Positions 25,175 through 33,448 of a stretch of 64,000 nt of DNA are shown here, piece by piece. Under the pieces are notes generated by a model. It worked only from the letters and a program-made list of their open reading frames with translations. It made no database searches and had not been told where the DNA came from. Made by a program: the position numbers and the translations under genes. Every line of letters begins with the position of its first letter. Position 1 is the first letter of the stretch. The stretch covers positions 2,170,001 through 2,234,000 of the forward strand of contig CAXXGW010000009.1 in the NCBI GenBank assembly GCA_963666755.2, in the 5' to 3' direction. The DNA comes from CAXXOK01 sp963666755. GTDB taxonomy: Bacteria > Bacillota > Clostridia > Christensenellales > Aristaeellaceae.

Positions 25175-27172
25175 ATGAGCAGGCTGTATTCCTGGTTTAC
25201 ACGGTTTGTACCCAAGGCTATCGGGTACCAGATGGGGGACGACTCTTCCCGGAGGACAAAAGGCCTGAACGCCCTTTTGATCTCGATGTTTTTCATCTGC
25301 CTTGCTTTTACGATTCTGAACAGCTTTCTGTTTCCGATGCAGCCCGTGATCCTTGTCAGTGCCGTATCTACGCTGCTGGCATTGCTCACGCTGCTGGTTT
25401 TCCGAGCCACCGGCAATTATCAGTTTACGGCGCATATGGCCGTTGCATTGATCATGCTGTGCATCATCGGGTACCTGCATGTGGTGCACAACCGGTATTA
25501 CGCCTTCATCTGGATTGGGATTGTGCCCCCCATCGCGTATTATCTGCTCAACCTCCGATCCGTAAAGGTATTGCTGATCCTGTTCAGCGCCTACATGCTG
25601 TATTACCTTCTGTCCGGGCTTGGCAAGTGGCCGCCGGCCGCCTTCGACGGGCAGTCGATCCTCAGCATTGCCGGGGTGACGCTCTGCATCACGGGCATGC
25701 TTGCCAACCTTGTGCGAAACCGCAACGAGGTGCTCACGGAGTTAAAAAATGTCGGTGCGCAGCTGGATGCGCAACAGCGGAACCTCCGACTGATCCTGGA
25801 TTCCGCCGCCGAGGCCATCTACGGAACGGATCTGGAAGGCAACTGCACCTTCTGCAACCGGCGCTGCATCGAAATGCTGGGCTACCACGACCCTCTGGAT
25901 TTGCTCGGTAAAAACATGCACATGCAAATCCACCACCGCCGCAGCGACGGCACGCCCATTACCATGCAGGAGTGTATAATCTACGAGGCGCTTCTCCAGG
26001 GTAAGCCCGCGCATGGCGATCAGGAGGTTTTCTGGCGCGTGGATCATACGCCCTTCGCGGTGGAGTATTACGCCTACCCACAGATTAAGGACGGCGTTAT
26101 GATCGGCACCGTCGTTACCTTCACGGATATTACGGAGCGCAAGAAAAAAGAGGCGGAAATTGAATACCTGAACTGTTATGATCCCCTGACCGGGCTGCAC
26201 AACCGAAGGTGTTTTGAGGCAAACCGGGGCAAGCTCGATATCCCGGAGAACCTGCCGATCGCCATCCTCTTTGCGGATATAAACGGCCTTAAGATGACCA
26301 ACGATGTTTTCGGCCATACCGCGGGCGATCGGTTGATTCAAAAGTCGGCCGAAATTCTCCGGCGGGCGTGCCGGGAGCCGAATTTGATCGCGCGCGTCGG
26401 CGGGGATGAGTTTATTCTGTTCTTGCCGAAAACGCCGCCCGCGCAGGCGGAGAAAATCGCGGCCAGCATCCGGGCCGGATTTGCCGATGCCAAGGTGGAG
26501 GCAATCCGGTGCAGTATTTCCCTTGGGGTGGGGGTCAAACAGACGGCAACCCAATCAATGGATGAGGTGCTGGCCAACGCGGAGAACGCGATGTACCGGG
26601 ATAAAACGATGAACCGCAAAGCCACCGACAAGGCCCTGATCGATACCATCCTTGACACATTGTACACCAGAAGCGCAACGGAGCAGGCGCATTCCAAAGC
26701 CGTCAGCGATCTGAGTCTGGCGCTGGGCAAAGCCCTGCATCTGCCGGAAACCGACCTCAGCAAACTGCAGCGGGCGGCCTACCTGCACGATATCGGCAAA
26801 ATCGTGCTGGATCCGGCAATGTTCAACAAAGCCGTTTTTACCGATGAGGATATGGAGAGGATGCAACAGCATTCCGCTGTCGGGTACCGCATACTGAGTC
26901 TGTTTGACGATACCCTCGATTTGGCGGAGTATGTATATGGGCATCATGAAAAGTGGGATGGAACCGGGTATCCCCGTGGGTTGAAAGGCGAGCAGATTCC
27001 CCTGTTATCCAGAATTATCGCCATTGCTGAAAGCTACGATCGCGTTTTAAGCAAGGCGGCCCAAACCCAGCCAAATCCTGCGCAGTATGCGCTTTCGGTC
27101 ATTGTTGACCGCGCGGGAACCCAGTTTGACCCGAACCTCACGCAGGTTTTTGCGCAGAGTATGGCTGGTTGA
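25175..27172 (+). CDS. Membrane PAS, GGDEF, HD-GYP protein
   Basis: A 665-residue protein. About five hydrophobic helices occupy residues 30-180, then a PAS domain (about 205-330, ending VTFTDITERKKKE). A GGDEF domain with the intact signature RVGGDEFIL lies around residue 410. The C-terminal HD-GYP domain has LHDIGKIVL and HHEKWDGTGYPRGL. It is the only intact diguanylate-cyclase signature in the window, combined in one chain with the opposite (hydrolytic) domain, so net activity cannot be predicted. I chose ATG 25175, with GAGG upstream. The frame continues into the previous gene, but that extension lies within the EAL coding sequence. It forms an operon with the EAL protein. Confidence 0.9.
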   Translation: MSRLYSWFTRFVPKAIGYQMGDDSSRRTKGLNALLISMFFICLAFTILNSFLFPMQPVILVSAVSTLLALLTLLVFRATGNYQFTAHMAVALIMLCIIGYLHVVHNRYYAFIWIGIVPPIAYYLLNLRSVKVLLILFSAYMLYYLLSGLGKWPPAAFDGQSILSIAGVTLCITGMLANLVRNRNEVLTELKNVGAQLDAQQRNLRLILDSAAEAIYGTDLEGNCTFCNRRCIEMLGYHDPLDLLGKNMHMQIHHRRSDGTPITMQECIIYEALLQGKPAHGDQEVFWRVDHTPFAVEYYAYPQIKDGVMIGTVVTFTDITERKKKEAEIEYLNCYDPLTGLHNRRCFEANRGKLDIPENLPIAILFADINGLKMTNDVFGHTAGDRLIQKSAEILRRACREPNLIARVGGDEFILFLPKTPPAQAEKIAASIRAGFADAKVEAIRCSISLGVGVKQTATQSMDEVLANAENAMYRDKTMNRKATDKALIDTILDTLYTRSATEQAHSKAVSDLSLALGKALHLPETDLSKLQRAAYLHDIGKIVLDPAMFNKAVFTDEDMERMQQHSAVGYRILSLFDDTLDLAEYVYGHHEKWDGTGYPRGLKGEQIPLLSRIIAIAESYDRVLSKAAQTQPNPAQYALSVIVDRAGTQFDPNLTQVFAQSMAG

Positions 27173-27912
27173 GGGGAATAAGTACGCTTCCTTCCTCCCT
27201 TGACACGCGTTCTCCACGCGGGGCAGATCAGTCCGTTGTGTTACATCCCTTCCTTTCATGCTGATCCCTCAAAAACACCGAAAGCTCATTCGCAGGCAAG
27301 TCCTGATGAAAAATGATGATCGTGTATAAAAAAAGCCTTGACTTGCAGTAGGCTTTAAGGAGTAAGCTGGAACGGGAGCTTGCCTGACTTGCTGTGCCCA
27401 TAGCAATAGGATACCGACAAGCGGCTGTGCCCGGCCGCTGACCACCGGTTGGAACTGATGGAAACAGTCGCCCGGATTCATGCGCCTGAGCCCGTCATGG
27501 CAAGGGCGAACCGTCAACCGCGTAAACCTGTGGAATTCCCCCGTGCAACAGCGCCTGACAGCCGGTACCCCGTCGGTCACGGCGAGCAGGCGCCGATGCA
27601 GAGAACCGCGTTTCCCCAGCTTGCGCGAAAACACATAAAAAGGCATGCGGAGACGCCCCTGCGGCGGCCCATACCGAAGGCGGCATCCTTCTCCCAAATT
27701 TCCAGCCCGGCGCCTGTCCGGGACGACAGGCGTTAACCGCTTCTGTACCGGCAGGAGCAGAACGGTGTATAATCCATGCGCCGGATCAGGCAAAGCGATA
27801 CTGTAAAATAAACTACCTGCCACCGCAAGCACACCTCGGTGGCTTTCAAGCCGCCGACGGATCGCGCCCGGTGGGGCGCATTGCGCAATCCAATAGTAAA
27901 GGAGAACCCCAC
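27173..27912. other. Intergenic region of 740 bp
   Basis: No gene was convincingly recognised. A 187-codon minus-strand frame (27269-27832) has no familiar motif, and a minus-strand terminator sits inside it, so it is not accepted. The region must contain the promoter of the aldo/keto reductase gene and could hide a small RNA ending at the minus-strand terminator (27328-27356). Confidence 0.4.
27328..27356 (-). terminator. Rho-independent terminator on the minus strand
   Basis: On the minus strand the stem arms AAAGCCT and AGGCTTT (plus-strand positions 27350-27356 and 27332-27338) are followed directly by a run of seven T. No obvious minus-strand gene lies upstream within 500 bp, which leaves its transcript unexplained. 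Confidence 0.6.
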
Positions 27913-29025
27913 ATGCAGATGAAAACCTTCGACAACCACACCTTGTCCCTCCTCGGCATGGGGAACATGCGCCTCCCCACAGTGGGGGATCAGCCCAGCG
28001 CGCCGATTGACCGCGTCAGGGCGCAGGAGATGATCGACTACGCCATGGCAAACGAAATCAATTACTATGATACCGCCTATGTCTACCACAGCGGCGAATC
28101 GGAATCGTTCCTGGGGGAGGCTCTCGTTTCCCGCTACCCGCGCGACCGCTTCTATCTCGCTACCAAGTTCCTGATCGGGGCGAACCCGGACTATCGGGCG
28201 GTTTTTGAGGAACAGCTGGCACGGCTGAAAACCGATCATATTGATTTTTACCTGCTGCACGCCATCTTCGACGCCAATGCACAAGCCTACATTGACAGCG
28301 GCGCGATTGCCTATTTTGAGGAGCAGAAACGGCTCGGCCGCATCCGCTATTTCGGGTTTTCCTTACATGCAAGTCTCGCGGTGCTGAAGCGGTTTGTGGC
28401 GCTGCGCAAGTGGGATTTTGTGCAGATTCAGTTCAATTATTACGACTGGCTGTACGGCCCCGCCAGACAGGAGTACGAAATTCTGGACGCCGCGGGCATC
28501 CCGGTGCTGGTGATGGAGCCCGTGCGCGGCGGGCGTCTGGCAACACTTACGCCCGACGCGGAGAGCATCCTCAAAGCCGCGCATCCGGATTGGAGCCTCT
28601 CCTCCTGGGCGCTCAAATGGGTCAAAAGCCATCCGCGCGTGCAGGTGGTGTTGAGCGGCATGTCTACGCTTGCGCAGCTGCAGGACAATGTGGCGACCTT
28701 CTGCGACGATACCGCGTGGACAGAGGCCGATGAAGCCACGCTGATGAAGGCGGTCGAAGCCTTCAAACGGCAGGTGCAGGTGCCCTGCACGGCCTGCCGC
28801 TACTGCTGTGACGATTGCCCTGCGCAGATCAACATTCCGGCTGTTCTGGATGTGTACAACCGTTACAAGACAGACGGGGCCGGCGCGTTGCGCGCATTGG
28901 ATGCCATCCCGTCCGACGGCATGCCGGTCGATTGTATCGAATGCCGCGCATGCACCGCGCACTGCCCGCAGAATATCCGCATCAAGGACATTATGCACGA
29001 GCTTGCCCAACTGGCAAACCCGTAA
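27913..29025 (+). CDS. Aldo/keto reductase with C-terminal ferredoxin domain
   Basis: A 370-residue protein. The N-terminal 280 residues are a TIM-barrel aldo/keto reductase, with YYDTAYVYHSGESESFLG (catalytic Asp and Tyr), ATKFLIG (Lys) and DFYLLHA (His). Its later part has the VVLSGMSTLAQL cofactor region. The C-terminus carries two four-cysteine motifs, CTACRYCCDDCP and CIECRACTAHCP, predicting two [4Fe-4S] clusters. This fusion is common in anaerobes and suggests electron exchange between ferredoxin-type clusters and a carbonyl or alcohol substrate. Start ATG 27913 has GGAG 8 nt upstream; an earlier in-frame start at 27871 lacks an RBS. Substrate unknown. It stands alone before a strong terminator. 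Confidence 0.92.
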   Translation: MQMKTFDNHTLSLLGMGNMRLPTVGDQPSAPIDRVRAQEMIDYAMANEINYYDTAYVYHSGESESFLGEALVSRYPRDRFYLATKFLIGANPDYRAVFEEQLARLKTDHIDFYLLHAIFDANAQAYIDSGAIAYFEEQKRLGRIRYFGFSLHASLAVLKRFVALRKWDFVQIQFNYYDWLYGPARQEYEILDAAGIPVLVMEPVRGGRLATLTPDAESILKAAHPDWSLSSWALKWVKSHPRVQVVLSGMSTLAQLQDNVATFCDDTAWTEADEATLMKAVEAFKRQVQVPCTACRYCCDDCPAQINIPAVLDVYNRYKTDGAGALRALDAIPSDGMPVDCIECRACTAHCPQNIRIKDIMHELAQLANP

Positions 29026-29144
29026 GCAGCTGCCCGGCCGTCCACGGGGCCGACCGTGCTGCCGGTGAGCGTGCGTTGAAGCATTGCGCGGTTTGAAAAG
29101 CGAATCTGGTTACGCACACCTGTTGATAGCCGCCATTATGAAGA

Positions 29145-29205
29145 ACCTCCATTTGCTTTGTTGCGATATATAGCTGCAACAAAGCAAATGGAGGTCTTTA
29201 TTTGA
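29145..29205. terminator. Strong bidirectional terminator
   Basis: A perfect 20-bp inverted repeat (29145-29164 and 29176-29195) with an 11-nt loop, followed on the plus strand by CTTTATTTG and on the minus strand by TTCTTCAT. It separates the convergent aldo/keto reductase and LacI-family genes. Confidence 0.8.
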
Positions 29206-29314
29206 TCCGATAGCGGAAGGTTCTTTTCAGCCCCTGCCTAAGGCAGGCATACCGGTTCTTTCGCGTATCGTGCTGAAGCTTGCGTTTCCGTCAAGGCAGC
29301 GGCTATGCCTGCGC

Positions 29315-30346
29315 TCACTCCTCCACGTACGGCTGAACGCTGTCCCGCATTTTAAGCGTTGTGGGGATAAACACCTTGCGCGGCATGGAATAGCGTCCGC
29401 TGATCCGCTCCTGCAACAGTTGCAGGGCGCAATCCGCAATCGTCTCCATGGGGATGTTGACGGTCGTTACCGGCGGGGAAAGGTGCTTCATGGTCGGCAG
29501 GTTGTTAAAGCCGACCAGGCTGATCCGCCCGGGCACGGATATGCCGCAATGCTGCAGGGTGGACAGCACGCCCGTAGCCACCGTATCGTTGCCCGTCAGG
29601 ATGGCGGACGGCAAAGGGTCCTCCCGGTTGACCATCACGTGGCACTGGCGTACGCCCTCCTCATAGGAGAGGCGCTCCCCAATAAACAGCAGGGAGGCGT
29701 CAAAGAGGCCGTTCTCTTTCATAAAATTGCAATACTGTTCCTCCCGATCGTCCACCAGGTTTTGCAAACGGTTATCGTTTACCGTATTGCCGCCGACGTA
29801 GGCAATCCTCCGGTGGCCGAGGTCGTACAGGGTGCGCAGCGCCTCCCGGATGCCGGAGCGCACGTTCACCATCACGGCGTCAAAGCGCAGATCATCCGGC
29901 GACGAATCCAGAAACACAATGTAGGGCGACAGCCTCGCAAGCTGGTCCGTCTCCTCCATGGAGAAACGGCCGATGGCGATCAGCCCGTCCACACGGATGT
30001 TTACAGCTGGCACATAGGCACCGTCCAGATGCAGCACCGGGCAGCAGTTAAACCCCTCCTGCGCGCATTTCTTCTCCACATGCTTTTGCAGGTACAGGTA
30101 AAACGGATCCTCCGCCAGTTCGCTTTCCGAATACCAGTTTACGAGCCCGATGCTCAGGCGCGCCCCCACCTGCTCGGCGGAGGTTTTGCGCTGTTTCAGG
30201 GGCACATATTCCAGCGATTCCGCTATTTCCAAAATGCGCAGCTTGGTTTCCGCGCCAGCGTTCAGGGTGGGGTCGTGGTTCAGCACTCTGGACACGGTAG
30301 CGATGGACACGCCAGCCGCCGTTGCAATATCCTTGATGGTTGCCAT
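29315..30346 (-). CDS. LacI/GalR family transcriptional regulator
   Basis: A 343-residue regulator. The N-terminal helix-turn-helix is TIKDIATAAGVSIATVSRVL (residues 3-22), the classic LacI motif. A hinge region and a periplasmic-binding-protein-like effector domain (about 62-335) follow, with RVDGLIAIGRF, LGHRRIAYVGG, and AILTGNDTVATGVL. Start ATG 30346 has GGAGAT upstream. It is divergent from the first ABC transporter operon (30606-38397) and the shared 259-bp region carries repeated operator-like elements. It is most likely the local repressor of that operon, with a sugar or phosphosugar as inducer. The effector domain resembles the EbgR/MsmR branch of regulators but the ligand is unknown. 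Confidence 0.93.
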   Translation of the reverse strand: MATIKDIATAAGVSIATVSRVLNHDPTLNAGAETKLRILEIAESLEYVPLKQRKTSAEQVGARLSIGLVNWYSESELAEDPFYLYLQKHVEKKCAQEGFNCCPVLHLDGAYVPAVNIRVDGLIAIGRFSMEETDQLARLSPYIVFLDSSPDDLRFDAVMVNVRSGIREALRTLYDLGHRRIAYVGGNTVNDNRLQNLVDDREEQYCNFMKENGLFDASLLFIGERLSYEEGVRQCHVMVNREDPLPSAILTGNDTVATGVLSTLQHCGISVPGRISLVGFNNLPTMKHLSPPVTTVNIPMETIADCALQLLQERISGRYSMPRKVFIPTTLKMRDSVQPYVEE

Positions 30347-30422
30347 GCGTAATCTCCTTCAGTCACAGTTTTCTGCTATCCGGTATTATACAACAATTTC
30401 TCCCTTTTCGATAGTCCGTTCT

Positions 30423-30482
30423 GGTTAAATTCGGTAAAATTGTTGGTAAAATTATTGAAATATCTCTTGACAAGTTTTTACC
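30423..30482. promoter_or_regulatory. Repeated operator-like elements upstream of the first ABC operon
   Basis: GGTTAAAT (30423), GGTAAAAT (30433) and GGTAAAAT (30445) are arranged in direct orientation. The inverted form TTTTTACC (30475-30482) lies inside the promoter spacer. Their overlap with the promoter and proximity to the divergent LacI gene suggest that they are repressor sites. Confidence 0.45.
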
Positions 30483-30495
30483 TTGTGGCTATAAT
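30467..30495 (+). promoter_or_regulatory. Consensus sigma-A promoter of the first ABC/GH2 operon
   Basis: Perfect TTGACA (30467-30472), a 17-bp spacer and perfect TATAAT (30490-30495). The predicted start is about 30502, giving a leader of about 100 nt before the ATG at 30606. Such a perfect promoter normally needs repression, consistent with the neighbouring LacI gene. A TATAAT on the minus strand (30390-30385) may serve the LacI gene itself. Confidence 0.85.
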
Positions 30496-30605
30496 CACAC
30501 CAGAAAGTGAAAAAACCCTTCCACATGATTTGTACCACAATCCGCGGGGAGCGCGATTGATGGTCGAATAGATACTACCCCACGAATGGCAAGGAGGAAC
30601 ACCCC

Positions 30606-31688
30606 ATGAACGGCAAAAGGCTACTGGGAATTCTGCTGGTGGTTGCTCTGCTGATCGGCACTCTGTGTACGGCGGCCGCCGAAACGGTCGACCTGAACTC
30701 GCTCACCCTGGACGAGATTATCGCCAAAGCCAAAGAAGAGGGCGATGTGCAGTCCGTCGGGATGCCTGACGAGTGGGCCAACTGGAAGGCAACCTGGAAT
30801 GATTTGAAGGACGTGTACGGCATCACCCACGGGGATGTGGATATGAGCTCCGCCGAAGAAATCTCCATGTTTGAAGTGGAAAAGAACGCCCCCACCAAGG
30901 ATATCGGGGATGTGGGCGTGTCCTTCGGCCCCGTGGCGATTGAGAAAGACGTGGTTCAGTCGTACAAGACCAGCTACTGGGATCAGGTTCCCGACTGGGC
31001 GAAGGACAGCGAAGGCAAATGGATGTGCCCTTACTACGTCACCATCTGCTTCGCCGGCAACATGGAGTATGTGGATAAGATGCCCACCTCCTGGGCCGAA
31101 CTGCTGGAAGGCAAGTATAAGGTTTCCGTGGGCGATGTGGCCCGCTCCAGCCGCCCGCAGCTTGCGCTGCTGTCCGCCGCGGTGGCCTTCGGCGGCGATG
31201 AGAACAACATCATGCCCGGCATCGAAGTGTTCCGCAAGCTGGCGGAGCAGGGCCGTCTGGATACCGGCGACGACAGCCGCGCCCGCATCGAGAAGGGCGA
31301 AATCGAGCTCTACATCACGTTTGACTTCCTGGCGCTGGAGCACAAGAAGAACATGACCAACCTGAACCTGCAAATCACCGTTCCGACCGACGGCGCAGCT
31401 TCCAGCGCCTACGCGTCCGTCATCAACAAGTACGCACCGCACCCCTACGCGGCTGCGCTGGCCCGTGAGTACATCTTCAGCGATGCCGGGCAGATCAACC
31501 TGGCCCGTGGGTTCGCCCGCCCCATCCGTGTGGATCAGATTACCCTGCCGGAGGACGTGGCTGCCAACCTGCTGCCCAGCGAGATGTATACGGGCGCCTT
31601 CACCATTAAGGACAACGACGCGTGGTCCAAAACCGTGGCGCAGATGGGCCAGCTGTGGCAGGAAGAAGTACTGGCTTACCTTCAGTAA
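30606..31688 (+). CDS. ABC transporter solute-binding protein (AfuA/FbpA type), system 1
   Basis: A 360-residue secreted protein with a signal peptide (MNGKRLLGILLVVALLIG, cleavage after TAAAE or nearby). The mature protein is a family-1 solute-binding protein of the group classed as iron, spermidine/putrescine or aminoethylphosphonate binders. It is clearly paralogous to the protein at 44004-45092: both have SVGMP-x-x-WANW, TKDIGDVG and DWAKD-x-EG-x-W in the same places. AfuA, a related protein once called iron-binding, is known to bind hexose phosphates. AAGGAGG lies 8 nt before ATG 30606. It is the first gene of a six-gene operon with two permeases, an ATPase, a PHP phosphoesterase and a GH2 enzyme. 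I infer a phosphorylated glycoside ligand. Confidence 0.88.
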   Translation: MNGKRLLGILLVVALLIGTLCTAAAETVDLNSLTLDEIIAKAKEEGDVQSVGMPDEWANWKATWNDLKDVYGITHGDVDMSSAEEISMFEVEKNAPTKDIGDVGVSFGPVAIEKDVVQSYKTSYWDQVPDWAKDSEGKWMCPYYVTICFAGNMEYVDKMPTSWAELLEGKYKVSVGDVARSSRPQLALLSAAVAFGGDENNIMPGIEVFRKLAEQGRLDTGDDSRARIEKGEIELYITFDFLALEHKKNMTNLNLQITVPTDGAASSAYASVINKYAPHPYAAALAREYIFSDAGQINLARGFARPIRVDQITLPEDVAANLLPSEMYTGAFTIKDNDAWSKTVAQMGQLWQEEVLAYLQ

Positions 31689-31772
31689 AGACGCGTTCTG
31701 CGAAACGCAATTCCGTTGGAGGGGGGACGTTGCGGCGTCTCCCCTCCTGTTCGGGCAAGGAGGAACTCGCGT

Positions 31773-32624
31773 ATGAGGCTGAGAAAGCGGAGCCATACCT
31801 ACCTATTGGCCATCCTGCCTTTTTTCCTGCTCATTATCCTGTTTTTGTTCATCCCCATGCTTTCCATGGTGGTAAAGAGTTTTCGCGCCCCCGGTACGGG
31901 CCTCTTTACGCTGGATAACTACGTGACCATTTTTACCAAGCGCTATTACCTGCTGTCCATCACCAACAGTCTGGAGGTTTCGCTGATCTCCACCGCCGCG
32001 GGCATTGTGATCGCGTTCATCGCCGCCTTCTGCTACCAGAAGCTCGGTAAAAAATACCGTAAGGTCTATACCTCCGCGCTCAATATGACCTCCAACTTTG
32101 CCGGTGTAACGCTGGCGTTCTCCTTCATGCTGCTGCTGGGGAAAACCGGCACGCTGGTGAACCTCGCAAGGCAAATGAACCTGTCTACCCTGGCGGACTT
32201 CAATTTTTACTCCGTGTCAGGGCTGATGATTACCTATATTTACTTCCAGATTCCGCTGGGCACGCTTCTCTTGCTGCCCGCCTTTGACAGCATCAAGCAG
32301 GAGTGGAAAGAGTCCGCGCTGGTGCTCAAGGCCAATGGGTTTCAGTTCTGGTTTTGCGTCGGCATCCCGGTGCTGATGCCCAGCATTCTGGGCACGCTGT
32401 CCATCCTGTTTGCCAACTCCCTGTCCGCCTACGGCACGGCATATGCGCTGATGGGCAACAACTTCTCGCTGATGACCATCCGCATTGCCGGGATGTTTAC
32501 CGGCGATGTGGTGCAGCAGGTGGAGCTGGGCTCCGCCATGTCCACGGTGCTGGCGCTGCTGATGTGTGTATCTGTGGTTATCAACATGAAATATATGGGA
32601 AAGGCGGGCGATTTGAGAAAATGA
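31773..32624 (+). CDS. ABC transporter permease 1, system 1
   Basis: A 283-residue membrane protein with six predicted helices, the first being LAILPFFLLIILFLFIPML. It belongs to the PotB/PhnU-like permease family; the cytoplasmic EAA-like loop is KESALVLKANGFQFWFCVGI (about residues 188-207). ATG 31773 follows AAGGAGGA; the open frame upstream to 31716 lacks an RBS. The 84 bp between the binding-protein gene and this start are GC-rich. Its stop overlaps the next permease by ATGA. It is paralogous to the permease at 42200-43060 (shared FRxPGTGxFTL and DFNxYS motifs). Confidence 0.9.
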   Translation: MRLRKRSHTYLLAILPFFLLIILFLFIPMLSMVVKSFRAPGTGLFTLDNYVTIFTKRYYLLSITNSLEVSLISTAAGIVIAFIAAFCYQKLGKKYRKVYTSALNMTSNFAGVTLAFSFMLLLGKTGTLVNLARQMNLSTLADFNFYSVSGLMITYIYFQIPLGTLLLLPAFDSIKQEWKESALVLKANGFQFWFCVGIPVLMPSILGTLSILFANSLSAYGTAYALMGNNFSLMTIRIAGMFTGDVVQQVELGSAMSTVLALLMCVSVVINMKYMGKAGDLRK

Positions 32625-33427
32625 AAAAGCAGAAACGGAACTGGTTTGCCTATCTATTTGTAACCCTCCTGCTGGTTTTTCTGCTGATGCCCATCCTTTC
32701 CATCAGCCTTTACTCCATCTCCATGAACTGGACCACCCAGATGCTGCCGGAGGAATTTACCTTTTCCTATTACGGCGAGCTTTTCTCCATGCCGGATTTC
32801 TTCATGGCCATTGTGCGCTCCGTCGGCATCTCGCTGCTATCGGTCGGCTTGTGCATCGTGATCCTGCTATTGGCGCTGTATGTGGTGCTGGTGTACAAGC
32901 CCGGCTGGGAAAAGATGCTGAGCATCGCTGTAACCATCCCCTACGCGATTTCCGGCGTCATTCTGGCGACCAGCCTCCTGTCGCTGTATGCGGCCGGGCC
33001 GTGGCCGCTTTCCAACCGTGTGGTACTACTGACCTTTGCCTACTGCATCGTAATCCTGCCCTATGTGTATCAGGGCATCCGCAATGCCCTTTACGCCGTG
33101 AATGTGCACCAGCTGCTGGAAGTTGCGGAAATCCTGCACTGTAAAAAACTGCGGGCATTTTTTACCATCATCGTACCCAACATCTTTTCCGGCATTACCA
33201 TTTCCGCCCTGTTGGCCATCGCCATTGTGTTTGGTGATTTTGTGCTGGTTAAAACCATCGCGGGCACCTCATTTTTCACGCTGCAATATTACCTGTTTAA
33301 CGCGATGCTGAAATCCGGCACGCGCGGCGGCGCCGTGGTGTTTGTCGCCTTCGTGATTACCCTGACCATCGCCTTTCTGGCGCTCAAGCTGCAGGATAAG
33401 GCTTCCAAGCACCGCGCCGCGCTGTAA
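32621..33427 (+). CDS. ABC transporter permease 2, system 1
   Basis: A 268-residue permease of the PotC/PhnV type with six predicted helices, starting YLFVTLLLVFLLMPILSISL. The ATPase-contact loop is LLEVAEILHCKKLRAFFTII around residue 168, followed by PNIFSGI. It starts at the ATG that overlaps the previous stop (ATGA), so translation is coupled. It is paralogous to the minus-strand permease at 41394-42203, as shown by matching VILPYVYQGIRN and ILPYIYQGIRN segments. It forms the membrane channel together with permease 1. Confidence 0.9.
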   Translation: MKKQKRNWFAYLFVTLLLVFLLMPILSISLYSISMNWTTQMLPEEFTFSYYGELFSMPDFFMAIVRSVGISLLSVGLCIVILLLALYVVLVYKPGWEKMLSIAVTIPYAISGVILATSLLSLYAAGPWPLSNRVVLLTFAYCIVILPYVYQGIRNALYAVNVHQLLEVAEILHCKKLRAFFTIIVPNIFSGITISALLAIAIVFGDFVLVKTIAGTSFFTLQYYLFNAMLKSGTRGGAVVFVAFVITLTIAFLALKLQDKASKHRAAL

Positions 33428-33448
33428 CGCAAACAAGGAGGAAATCAC

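Noticed and set aside
27269..27832. A 187-codon minus-strand frame
   Set aside because: No family features, and a strong terminator on the same strand sits inside it.
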